A stretch of DNA of 64,000 nucleotides from Triplophysa rosa (taxonomy: Eukaryota > Chordata > Actinopteri > Cypriniformes > Nemacheilidae). The position numbers were made by a program, and so were the translations under genes. This document shows, one piece after another, positions 38,469-50,560 of the stretch (its first letter is position 1; every line of letters begins with the position of its first letter). Where the stretch lies: positions 4,489,426 to 4,553,425 of the forward strand of contig NC_079894.1 of assembly GCF_024868665.1 (NCBI RefSeq). The letters are read 5' to 3'. Under the pieces are notes generated by a model, which saw only the letters and a list, made by a program, of their open reading frames with translations, was not told the DNA's origin and ran no database searches.

Positions 38469-40078
38469 CAGGGGCGTAGCAGCCGTGGGGGACACGTCCC
38501 CCTCACTTTTATAAACAAGTGATTCTGTCCCCCACACCTTTTTTGACCAATCGCCAATATTTCCGCCCTTGTTCTCTGGTTTGTTACTTAGATTTGAGTG
38601 AACTGCATTTATTTATTTATTCATTTATTTATTAGATATTATTTATTATAATGATCTTGCTTGGTCTATAAACACCATGCACTGTGCTGTGTTTTACCTT
38701 TCTGTGTTTTTCTTATTTGCTCCTGTAAAGCTGCTTTGGAACAATGCANATTGGAGTTTGGGTTCCTCGCCACAGCAGAGCAGTGCAGTGTTGGCTTGCT
38801 CACCGGGAGACTGCATTTATTTATTTATTCATTTATTTATTAGATATTATTTATTATAATGATCTTGCTTGGTCTATAATCACCATGCACTGTGCTGTGT
38901 TTTACCTTTCTGTGTTTTTCTTATTTGCTCCTGTAAAGCTGCTTTGGAACAATGCACATTGTGAAAAGCGCTATATAAATAAAATTGAATTGAATTGAAT
39001 TGAATTGAACTAACATTCATCCAATCACAAGCCCTCTGGCGCCTCTTTCATGAGATTCAAATCTTATTTCTGTCATTCCTTCATTCTGTCATTCATCCAT
39101 TCGGGAGCAAAATGCACCACAGAAAAAAACAGAGGACAATTACGTCCTTATTTCAAACACACACTGTAAGTATGTGTTATGTCGCGATGAAATGAATCAC
39201 GCAATCAAATTTTCAGGTTATGATGATGTTTGACCTACTGTAACGGGTGCAATCATGCGAAGCGACAAAAGACAATAGAACCCGTTAAGAACCATGTCAC
39301 GTTGCGCACAATCCAATGTATGTTAGATGTTCTCCTACTTTGATTAAAGCATCTGCTAAATGAGACAACTGATATCCGGTTCTGTAGTCTTTTGTCGCCT
39401 CGCACCGCTCGCATCCGGAGTAGAATTATCCTTTCCCAATAAAGCAGTTGCTGTGTGTCACAATTTGTGGCCTACAAGGAAAGCCGAAAATGTCAGTTTG
39501 GAAGTTTTGATTAAAAATCTCACTTTTCAATTTTGAAAGTATTTAAACATTGTAAATACATTGATTGTGGTTTTATTTATATATTTTATAAAATATTCAT
39601 TGTATAAAATTAATGAAATGCAATCTGCATACTCATTTAACCTCCTCTGTTCCCTCTTTTTGTTGTTTCTGTACCCTTTAAGCTTTAAACATAATTGTTG
39701 TCTTTTCTGAAAGACCTTTTTTTTGTTCAAATGTTAAAAATTAAGATAAAAGTTATTGTTCAAGTGTAGTTCAACAGAAATAATTATATGTTTAAATGAA
39801 ATATATTTATTTCACAAATATAAAGTTTAGATGTCCAAAGTGGTCTCAAAGTCCTAAATCCTGCAGTTATTTTTCAAATTTGAGTATATCATATCATAAA
39901 CAGGTTCCTGTAAGCTATTATGCCATTTCCCTAATTGCCAATAAGTATTCTATTTAAAATTGATTATATGAATATGAATGCACTTTGTACATTATGTGCA
40001 TATGTTAATATGGCTTTGAGGGTCACATCACATGACAGCTGTCCCCCCCCCACTTTTAAAATGGCTGCTATGCCCCTG
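38469..40078. mobile_element. hAT-like element with perfect 8-bp target duplication (1.6 kb)
   Basis: CAGGGGCGTAGCAGCC and GGCTGCTATGCCCCTG are inverted 16-bp ends with one mismatch, flanked by GCTGGTGG (38461-38468 and 40079-40086). CCCCCTCACTTTTATAAA near the left end and CCCCCCACTTTTAAAA near the right are related subterminal blocks. No transposase frame is visible. It contains a locally duplicated retroelement-tail segment at 38603-39009. Confidence 0.85.
38603..39009 (+). repeat. retroelement-tail-like repeat, tandemly duplicated, with one N
   Basis: 38603-38754 and 38811-38962 are almost identical (offset 208 bp; one clear substitution over the first 146 positions), with 56 bp between. 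The second copy runs into GTGAAAAGCGCTATATAAAT and an ATTGA/TTGAA tail at about 38984-39009, like the 3' ends of fish non-LTR retroelements. Base 38749 is N. Confidence 0.7.
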
Positions 40079-41777
40079 GCTGGTGGCACAAGACTGAAAG
40101 TACTATTTTTGTTATTTTTAAGCACAATGTTATCACTAAAGAGAATGCTAATCACCCTAATCGTGACTTCAAATGAAACAACCATTTACTCTTGTATCCC
40201 TTTACACTAATACTGTGTTTTCTTTCAAGAAATGACTGTAAAATCTGGTAGAATCCTGGCAACACTTTAATATTTTACAGTGTGTCTTGTAAGGGACCGA
40301 TGAAAGCTTTTGAGTGCTTCAGAAACAATGGAGCCGTCTTGGCATCACGTGCCTGTGAATCCAGAGCACGTCGCTGCTGTCCCACTGGACTGATGCACTA
40401 CTGTGCGCCTATTGATCCTACATCGTAATATTGCAGTTAAAAGGTTTCCAGGCTTGTGAATTACGGGAGCACGGTTAAACATCCCAGACGCATGCATGGA
40501 TTCAGAAGAGGTGCAGACATCAAACAACCATGCACGCTTGCTACCCTCGCGCTTGCGCCCACACCCAATACAACACATTGTAAATAGAGTCACACATACA
40601 GTGTAGGGATATGCACATGGGATTTGCTCTCAACAGTTATTCCTTTGCTTGCAAAGAAAAAACACCACATCAGACGTGACAAGATTCCAGCGAATGAATT
40701 TATCTGTAACACAGAATGCAAAAACAAGGGCGTGAGAACCATCCACAATTTTATGTGATTTAACACTGCACAGCTAAAGAAATGAAAACTGAGCATACAC
40801 ACATGACTCCTGTAATGCTTCATCAAACGGCCTGCTTTTTATGCTTTTACCTCATTTGATGGAATTTCAATGAGTTTTCATGCCATCCAATTATAAACTT
40901 CTATAATATGTCTCTCATCATGCATGTTAAATGTTTAATATATGGAAAAATAAATGCATTATGGTCTGGTGAGTTTTCCATGTGGTTGTAGCTACCAGGC
41001 ACGATGCAGCAGAAATAGAAACCAAGCAGCCGACAAAATATAGTGTTGTCAATCATGAAACTACACTTTACAATAACACGCTACGGCTTATCCACATAAA
41101 TGAATTTCTGTTGATATACAATGACGTGTTCCCTCTGTCTGATCTACGATCCCCAATATCTGCCACATATTGGAATCGGTGTTAGCAGCTAAAGTGCTAT
41201 TCCATGAGGCATGCTTCACTGTTCCTTTGGCCATTAATGTTCATTGACCCTGATGGAATGATCCCCATGCAACAGAAAAAAGCATTTATCCATAAACCCT
41301 CTGTAAGCCCAAAGTTCTACGCCGTCCCGTCATTACAGACCGAGAAGCCAAATAACCACTTTATTCCACTGGTCAGCGTAAAGATTTTTCTATGCCAATG
41401 CAATAGTTGTTTTATGCTCTGGGATAGCTGGCCAAAAGCACTAGCGCAGTCTACCAGAAGAAACAAATGAATAACACCCCGCCGTGACTGCGCTTTCCAC
41501 GGTAATTGATGATATTTGATGCATAGACTGATGAAACCCTCTCTCCGTTATGGTGTCGCTGTTACCGTAGCATGTGAGAGAGATGGAAGTAAATCATCAC
41601 CTAGAACTAATGGCAAGGTTTGCTGGTGGGTAATCTACCTACACTATCTGCTGGCAAAAAAGCATCTTTATCTATTAAAGGAATAGTTAAAATAATAATA
41701 ATTTCACTTCATATACTTTACCACTCTGGAAACAATTTACCTCCTAAACTCTGCCTGTTTCACCGATAGCCACTTAA

Positions 41778-41940
41778 AGGCTGGAATACACTACTCAACT
41801 TTTAAAATCTGAACAGATTTTTAAAAAACTAGACATCACACACTTTTTGACTTTTTGAAAGTTTGCATCACACACTACGCGATAAAAAGTCCAGACTAAA
41901 AATCTGAGCAAAAGTCTTGTAGTGTAGTCTATTCCAGCCT
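41778..41940. mobile_element. TTAA-type miniature (163 bp)
   Basis: AGGCTGGAATACACTAC at the left and GTAGTGTAGTCTATTCCAGC-CT at the right are inverted. TTAA precedes it (41774-41777); the right flank is TTAG, one base off. Noncoding. Confidence 0.65.
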
Positions 41941-42638
41941 TTAGTGTAACACTGCATAGTACAATTTTCAAATAAAATAGTTGAGTTTTCTTTAAAACAA
42001 GCCCATTTTTATTAATTTACTTCAATGGGTAGTACTTGTTGTATAAGCTTTGCATATATGTTAAAAACATGTAGACTGGAATTGTTTCTAATTGACACTG
42101 GGGTTAATCTAATCTAATTGATAAAACAGTACACCTTTCAACTTATTCCAAACCTGCATCATGTCAGAACTAGATCTAATTAGTAACTAAAAACAAGATG
42201 CATTTGTATTTCCACTCATGAAAAAAATATTAAGCACAGTTTGTCGCAGGAATAAAAAGATGGCCTGTTAATCATTTTGCTTGTTCAGTCTGCCCTCTGG
42301 TGTGATAAAAACGTGTTGATTTGTCAGTGTTAATTGCATTGAATCAATATCACATTTGCACCCGTAATTAAGGTTTAAAAAAAGTTGAGATTTTATCAAA
42401 CCTAATGTTACATGTCTAACCAAATTTACAGAAGGCTCCAACTAAGTTTACTACGCAAACTGCTATCCAATCATAGTAGTGGGCGTTTACTTCCAAGTCT
42501 TCAATGCAGCACACCCATTAAAACCGAACGTTTGTCTAGCTGGCCTCAAAACCCAGGTAGAAAATAGCCTATTACTTATTGATTTTTGTTTTTTTAATGT
42601 AAAAACCACGCAAACGTCATAAGTAGACCTCATACAAC

Positions 42639-43145
42639 TGTCACGAACGTGGTGAGACACAAGGACAGAGGACCCAGGTACAGACAGCGGCGTTTAATAA
42701 ATATAAAGACAAAACCAAAAAACCCACGAGGGGGTAACATAACAAAACAAGGGAATATAATAACATGACAAGACAGGACTAAGACTAACTACACTTACAC
42801 AAGAACTACAGTTAACACTTTACATAATTTACAAATTGACTCCACTAGACTAAACTTGACAAGACACAGGAACAAACACCACACGAATCAAATAACAATG
42901 AACCAGCACAGGACAGAAAACACAAGGGCATTATAAAGGGGATAAATCAAGAGGGGAACAGGTGAAGGCCATGAAACAATAAACGAGCAATAACGAGGAG
43001 ACGAGAGTGCGGGAACAGAGACGAGACGGAGAGGGTGTATGGAAGACCATAAAGGCCAAAATTACCCCTCTCCACATGAAACATGGGGTTCTGTCATGAT
43101 CCTGCCACTAGACCACGAGAAACATGATGCGGCAGAATCATGACA
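42639..43145. mobile_element. solo-LTR-like element, copy 2
   Basis: The termini are TGTCACG and CATGACA, with a perfect 5-bp duplication ACAAC (42634-42638 and 43146-43150). It is clearly homologous to the copy at 898-1423, for example in the block GGACAGAGGACCCA and the terminal GCAGAATCATGACA. Confidence 0.75.
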
Positions 43146-43429
43146 ACAACAGTATAAAACAATAAAAAAGGCCAGTTCATCACACCTTTAATTCTCTTCT
43201 GAATTTACTATCTTTAGTTAAGTGTTTAGGTAAAACAATTATTTTTGTTTCATTCATTTCATTTTTGTTTGTAAACTACTGACATAATGTTTCTAAAATT
43301 CCAAATAAAAATGCAACTATTTTTTGCATTTGTTTTCGTAAAATGAAAAAAAGGGCACACTGGTCAAAAGAAAGCAAAAAAGTTATTTTGTATGTGTTTA
43401 AGAGGAATTATGAAAAATACTCAGATCGG

Positions 43430-43500
43430 TTATTTATTTGAATAATATACATTTTTCCTAAAGATCTTGATTTATTATTGGGTGCACTGCATACGAAAGA
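43430..43500. repeat. AT-rich repeat related to 44.88 kb
   Basis: The block TTTTTCCTAAAGATCTTGATTTATTATTGGGTGCA recurs in diverged form at 44878-44960. It is flanked by two copies of a TTTAAGAGGAATTA...AATACTCAGAT segment (about 43397-43427 and 43507-43537). Confidence 0.5.
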
Positions 43501-44049
43501 AGTTGTTTAAGAGGAATTAAGAAAAATACTCAGATGGTATTAGCGGCTCAGGAGATTGGCTAAAAGAAATGCAAAATTGTGTCCATTAACAAAGATGGCA
43601 GGATCAAATCATATACTGAGTCCTATGCAAAGCATATTAAATTATTTGCCTTGACTACATTTGTGAGTTCTGCAGCAGCAGCAGATCAACTGCTATTTGG
43701 ATGAATGGAAACGGATAGCTTTCTCCAGGTAGTATAGACCTTCTTGCCTAGAACTCATAGAGATCAGTAGCAGCAGCCTCTGGAGAAATTAGCTTTCTGC
43801 TGCCAGTTTTCCCCTTCGGGCGCTCTGGGGTTTTTACTGAAAAGCAGGAGTGGAGAGCTGAGAGACATGCCTCACTGAGTGATCAAAACTGACCTGTTTA
43901 ATCCTCCTCATCCATCTAGCCCTGTCAATCATCTCTCTTGACTTTCACATTTATGATTCTCGCAGTGTGCCTACGGTATTCCCCGTGTGCGGCTGCATCA
44001 CAAATGACTTGTGTGGAGATTGAAGTCATGATGACAGTGGCAAATGTAG

Positions 44050-44360
44050 CAAAGCAAACAGTTCTTGGCCACCATTGACTACCATAGTAGGAAAAAATGC
44101 TTTAAAAATGTCTTTCTTCTGTTGAACACAAAAGATATTTTGAAGAAAGCAAACAGTTCCGGGGCACTTTTGACTACCATTATCATGTTTCCTACTATGG
44201 TAGGCAATGGCGCGCAAGAACTGTTTGGTTACAAGCATTCTTCCAAATATCTTTCTCTGTGTTCATCAGAACAAAGAAATGTATACAGATTTGGAACAAC
44301 TTGAGGGGGAGTAAATGATGACACAATTTTTATTTTTGGGTGAACTGAACTGTTCCTTTA
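44050..44360. mobile_element. palindromic miniature family, copy F
   Basis: Family blocks are present in both orientations around CATTGACTACCATAGTAGGA, and the right end reads GGGTGAACTGAACTGTTCCT followed by TTAA. It is similar to copy B at 9.7 kb. Confidence 0.65.
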
Positions 44361-44877
44361 AGAGTTTAGTTTGAAGCTTTCCACTATTTTGTCTGTTTTC
44401 AGCATGGCAATTCACTGTTATTTGATAGTATTTTCACACTTACATTTTGGTCGCATTATCTCTTCCCGTGTGCAGAACAATCTGGATCAGTTTAATCAAT
44501 TTTTTTGCCAATAGTCAAAAGTCTGGCTTTGCGATAGTCTAGTGCTTAGACTAGTGTTATAATCCCTGATAAGCGAGGTGACAGATGTAGTGCAGCGCGG
44601 CTTCTTCGACCACTGCAGGCCAACTAAATAAGCTCACAGACTCAAGGCGAGGATAATAACATCAGGTCTTATTAAAGCTCAAACTGTAAACTCTAATACA
44701 GTATGACACGATAAATTTCCTGCAGGACTGTACCATGCCTAAGTCAAAACGGAGTGATAAAAGCTTCAAACAGTGACAGGCGAAGTTATAAAATTACTGT
44801 TTTTTTTTTTAAATATTGTTTTTCATCTATAATGATTTTGTTTTTTTTTATCTATAAATCTTAAAAAATAAAATCAG

Positions 44878-44960
44878 TTATTTTTTTGAATATTCCTTTT
44901 TCCTAAATATGTTTTTTACTTGCCTGGATCTTGATTTATTATTAGGTGCATACAAAACAA
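44878..44960. repeat. AT-rich repeat related to 43.43 kb
   Basis: It shares TTTTTCCTAAATATG and GATCTTGATTTATTATTAGG with the copy at 43430-43500 in the same orientation. The origin is unknown. Confidence 0.5.
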
Positions 44961-44980
44961 GACATCATAAGACAGAACAG

Positions 44981-45362
44981 CTGGGGCGTAGCCAGAACTT
45001 TTTTTTAGAGGTGGCCAGGTAAGACCAAGTGATTTTATTAGGGTGACCAAAAAATCCTTACAGACAGAAATTCTTTAACTTCTACTGTAATTTACACCAA
45101 TTCTTCATTACACATAGGTGGCTGGTCAAAAACATACACAAAGAACGTTAAGTAAACAATTTATTTGCAATGCTTTCATGTGCTAACATTATTTTAAAAC
45201 AATTTGCTAGCTATCATTTGCAGTAATGATCTGTGCAGCACTCCTTAAACTCCGACACGCATCTTAAAACTGCTTCGCACAACAGAGGTGGCCAGTTAGG
45301 TGGCCATCCATCATTCAGGGGTAGCTGTGGCCACCCATGGCCACCATGTAGCTACGGCCCTG
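44981..45362. mobile_element. hAT-like miniature with perfect 8-bp target duplication
   Basis: CTGGGGCGTAGCC at the left and AGCTACGGCCCTG at the right are inverted, flanked by CAGAACAG (44973-44980 and 45363-45370). The ends are related to those of the 38469-40078 element. GGTGGCCA repeats mark the right half. Confidence 0.8.
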
Positions 45363-47097
45363 CAGAACAGTATATCTCTTTTTTCCTCCATATAACTGAT
45401 CCTCCACCCATCTCACTTTCACTGTATCTCACTTTTGATCTCTGATCTAGCATGAACTATTCTGGAGACTTACTGCAGCACTTCTCGTGTTACTGTCTCT
45501 TTCGGATGAATCACTTGTAAGTTGCTATTGACAACAGTGTCTGCTAAATGGATACAAGTTAATGTAAATGATTGATGGCTTATAAGCTGCATTTCAAACG
45601 CTGGAATCAAATCCAGTCGGTATAAGAGCATATGTCTTCCTGCCATAAACACAACAGAGCATGGAAGAAATATATTAATGTAATGTCAAGTTGCTAAAAA
45701 AAAGTATTCTGTACTTTCTGCCAGTATTAAACAGGCAATTGTAGAGTGATAGCTATTTGGCACATACTCAGCAAAGTTCTCTCTCAAGAAAAAAAAGTGT
45801 CAGTAATTGCACAAAAATGAAATAAAATACTGATGCACATATGCAACCTACTATGGAAAACATTTTTTAACACCACGATAGGATGTCAGGTAAAAACTGT
45901 GCTAACTGCATTGATTTGTTTAACTGGACTAAATTACATGACACAAATCAATGAAAGTTTTTAATGTTTTAACTTTTTAGAGGGTACTCCTAGATACATA
46001 ATGCAGTATTTAGGTTACTTGTTTTTTTTCTCTGTCTTATTTTATTTTCCTTTATTATTGTAATACAATATTTACAGTATTTACATGACACATCTGTATT
46101 CATTCATGTTACGATTGCTCTGTGCAGTCACTTTGCCTTTATAGCCCATGGCCAGTTTCTGATTCAATCTGTGAAAACCCGATAAAACAGGGTCATGGGT
46201 CAAATTCTTTCTAGAACAATCTTTAGGGGAAGTTTTATCTGCTGCTGGGGGTAATGGACCTCTTACTGCTCTGTGGTAGATTTATTGACTATTTGAGGAC
46301 CCCGATGCCCCTGATCAGTCTGTGCACACTACATCTGTCTTCACTCATTAGCGCACATGCATACAAAGCTTTGCAATCGCCCTGTGTGCTAGAGTCCATT
46401 AAACACAAAACCAAATGCACACGCTCAATCACAAATGACTTTACAGGCAGTTCAAATGAACATACATGTGCTAAAAGTACTTGAACAATGTAAACAATGG
46501 CAGGGTTCAGAGACATGTTCTACATAAAAACATCTCCACACAACTAAGCATAGTGTGTTAGTGTTGTGTGATAACAGAATAGTGGAAAGTAAAAAGGTGC
46601 TGTTTACAGTTTATGCATTGATTTCATTGCATCTTTTCAGGCTTACAGTATATCTTCATACTGTATATCAAGTGCTTATTTTATTTTTTATTTTTTTATT
46701 TATCCTTTATTTTACCAGGATAGCTTATTAGCTATGAACATAATAAAAAGCGTTTTTCTTGTATTTATCTTATTCAGGTATACTCAGGGCACAGTACAAT
46801 ATTATTACTTAGATTGATTGATCTGATATTACGTCTACTTAAACACATGACTGGTTTAAAAAACCTATTTAAATGTGTAAAGCTTTTTTTCTGACACAAT
46901 TAGGGAAGCATTACCATGGTGTGATAAACCAACCTGCATGTATTTATTTGGAAAAGTGTTAAGATGCTAATTATATTTGTTACAATTAATAAACACCTAC
47001 AATTTTAGGGTTGGCTGGTAGGCACAGCTATGACTTTATCACAATGCAATTGCTTAGGTTTAACAAAGTTGAGAATCTTGTAAAGAATTGGCTTTAA

Positions 47098-47677
47098 AGG
47101 GGTCATATGGCGGAAGTACGTGTTTTGTTGTGTTTGGTGTGTTATAAGTTGCCCATGCATGTATTAGACATGTAAAATTGCACAAATGAAAGTGTGGGAA
47201 CAAAAGATGCATTCTATCTAAAAGCGAATGCTCAACCAGACTTGCCTGAAACGCCTCATGTAACCACACCCCGGCGAATCTACGTAACTTCGTCACATGA
47301 TTTGACTAAGACCGCCCAAATCTACACGTAGTTAAGGTGGGCGTAATTGTAAATCTCATTGTATCGCCTGTCAGTACAATTGCTTTGGAACCTGATGTTC
47401 CAAATATGGTAAGAGGCGTTACATTTCCGTGAAATTCTTGCAGTATTTGACCAATCACTACGCACTGGTGAACTGGCCAATCATAGCACACCTCATTTTT
47501 CAGAGCGATGAGCTTTGTAAAAAATCAGCGCGTTTCAGAGAGGCGGGGCAAAGAGGAGATACAAACATGCACGGTATGTGGAAAATACAACGTTTTTAAA
47601 CTTTAAATGGTGTATACACATTGCGTTACATCTAAAACAAACAATAATATTTGTTTTAGCCATGCAATATGACTCCT
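47098..47677. mobile_element. TTAA-flanked miniature (580 bp)
   Basis: AGGGGTCATATGGCG and GCAATATGACTCCT are inverted ends, with TTAA at 47094-47097 and 47678-47681. The GC-richer interior (CGCCCAAATCTACACG, GAGGCGGGGC) has no clear coding sequence. Confidence 0.7.
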
Positions 47678-50402
47678 TTAAACACACACACACTTCACTC
47701 GCTGCTGCCCGCTCTTTGGGAATCTATGTCAAGCTTAGAATTTCAGCCTTCGGGTTCATCCACTCTACATCATTACAGCAGTAATCTTTCCACCCTCAGT
47801 TTCCAGAATTTAAATAGTTATATCTCGGCCAACTATCAATAGAAAGCTTATTTATTCAGCTTTCAGGTGATGTAAAATCCCAATTTCGAAAAATTGACCC
47901 TTAAGACTGGTTTTGTTGTCCAGGGTCACACATGAGAAAGCATTTAACATTTTGTTATGATATTTGTCATGCTATTTTACATGATTTGACAATGTTCTGA
48001 AAAGCATCCTATGTGCTTCATAGGAAGAAAATTTGAACGTTTGTAGAAAACAAAAAGATAACATGATCCCCATCACAAATTTGATTTAACTTTAACAGTG
48101 CAGAATGATAATTTATTTAAAAATCATTTTCATTGCGTTATCCATGCATTTTTTATTTAATTTTATTTTTCTATTTAATAGGATTTTTAATGTAGTCTAG
48201 TCTTTTTTACCCTTCTGTATAGTGCATTTATAAAATCCAGTTTTTGATGTTTGCGATTTAATGTGTTCTCAAACATTTCCCTATTAACTGACTTGTGTAT
48301 GGAAATTTCTAATTGGATGAGTTTTTTAATCCGAAAATCTCCTGCCTGCCTGCACACCAAACAAGCTTTTTTTTCAATTAACAATACATGTAGTTTGTAT
48401 CTTCAGGGAGAAGATAAAAGGTTTAGGAGCACACGTTTTCAATATGCGCACTCCTCAAACTCTCGAGGACCTATGCTATATAATACTAGAATTGGTGCGC
48501 ACGTGGTAATTGCTTGCCCATATGTGGTGGCCATGGCAACGATGCAGGAATGCGTCCCATGTGTACTGAAGGATGACCTGTCCTCTGTGTTCAATGTTTC
48601 TAAACTCATTCTCTCATTACCAGTGTGGATGTTTTATAGGTGTGAGGGAGGTCTGTTTGCACAGGGACCTTGGTTTCCTCTCAATTACTAAATGAGTTTA
48701 CACAGGGTCTGGCAACAAACTCCTGCAAACTCCGTAAGGGGCTGACGTGAGCGTGCCAGCACGTATTTAAGGATGAGGCACGGAGCAATATGCAGATGCA
48801 TTTTTATGGAGCGGTGTTAATCTAATAAACAGCCTGGATAATTATCTTGAGTGTGGGTTTGTGCATGCGCGTGAACTGTGTTTTTTAAAGTGTGATGTAT
48901 AAGTGATTACACCCGGTGGAAGGCTGAAATGTGTTTATGGAAGCACAACAGCTGGGCAGTCAGGCTTTAAGAGATTGCTGATCCTTGGGTGCCGAGATCT
49001 TTACACTTGCGCAGTATGAAAGAGTGAAGATGTGGAACTTGAGAGACTAAGTTCAAAAGACTGTTTGATATCTGATAAGCCATATTGAAGAATTTGTGAG
49101 TCCTAATAATCTTTATTTTATTGTACGTAATTCATAAATGCAAGTTATTCTGCCTATTATGCTGTAGCCTGAGTCCTCGTGTCAATATTTTCCCTATGTT
49201 GCCTTTGGAGAACATCTGGTTTTTATATGGCTGGCAGTACAATTTATAAATTTTGTGTAATGACTCAACACCCGCTGCGCCACATCAGACAAACGCTAGC
49301 AGAATCTAAGCATCACACGTGTGTAAATATACACGCCATTACACACACGCCCCTCTGAAACAAGGTACTGTTAAAACTGCTTTCACATTAATGCTCTTTC
49401 ACACCCACATAATTGTTTCTTGCCATGCTTGCGTGTTTTAATTCAAATGCATTTTGGGGATTTATGTCCTTTGTTTATCTTCCATCTTACAAAACTATCA
49501 CCTGAGGGATCTTTTTGTAGAACTAAACATGGTTTCATTATTTTCTCTGTGTGAAATTGCACATAAAAATTCTCCCGCGAAGGGTTGTGAAGCTTGATGG
49601 TTGACCTCAAAGATAGTTCATGTCATGTTACTCTTTACCGATTTTAGCCTGTGAAATGCAGTAAACAGGATAGATGCGTGGTGCGTGGTGATGCAAGAAT
49701 TGCAGGATAGAAACATTTTATATCAAAGGTTGGTTCAAAGGTCTGAAAAAACACCCTAGGGATTTTCTCCATGGTTATTTCTTGAGAATGAGTTTAACTG
49801 TGGCTAAAGTTGTTGTGATGATCACTGTTACCAGTACTTCAAACTGTAGTAAATACACATCAATAAGTAAAATCTGTCAGGAGTGCAAACACGATAGGGA
49901 ATTGAATTACTATTTATCTCTCATTTAATGAGAATTCTTCATAGCCCCACTGATAGTTTTGCTTACATGAAGATTTCTGGATCCGCACGTAATTGTAAAA
50001 AAAGGTATCTTGTGGGGATTGCTGAGTTTAGAGAATGCTGAGTAGCAGTACCTGGGTTCAAAAGGACAGCTGGCCTTATGGTAGTGGCAGTACACCTGCT
50101 TCCTCTGCACGCTCAGGACTAGTAAAAGTCCACAGATGTGCTGCACAGCATTTCTTCCTTCATCTTGAATAATTGATGAGAAAACATACTGCAAAACCAA
50201 CCGACTGCCTCAACAGGTCTACCAACTGCTCAGGCCAAATGTGTGTTGTTCAGAATTTTAATTTCCCAAAATACATTTTTAACACATCAAGAGCACTCCA
50301 TGTAGACTTTAAACTCTCACAAAGATTAATGTGATGACGAGCTTGTAAAAAAAAAGTGTTGTTGTGGTTATAGGTAAAGAGCAGAATAGCACCTGAATCT
50401 TT

Positions 50403-50560
50403 GGCTGCGTCCGAAATCGCATATTTTTGCGGAAGAAAGGAAATGACGTTTTGTATGTTTACCTTATCGACTTGGATGAAATATTTCGCGACTGTCAGAA
50501 AAGTATTGGTGTTGTTTTTAAACCCTGTTTTATAATGCATTCATTTTCAAAGTCAACAGA
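50403..50560. repeat. possible terminal fragment of a DNA transposon
   Basis: GGCTGCGTCCGAAATCGCAT is a terminus often seen in fish DNA transposons. No matching right end is found nearby, so this is a fragment with an arbitrary right limit. Confidence 0.3.

Noticed and set aside
48251..48691. 146-codon plus-strand frame
   Set aside because: No ATG-supported start with homology, no domain; sits in intron 1 without exon signals.
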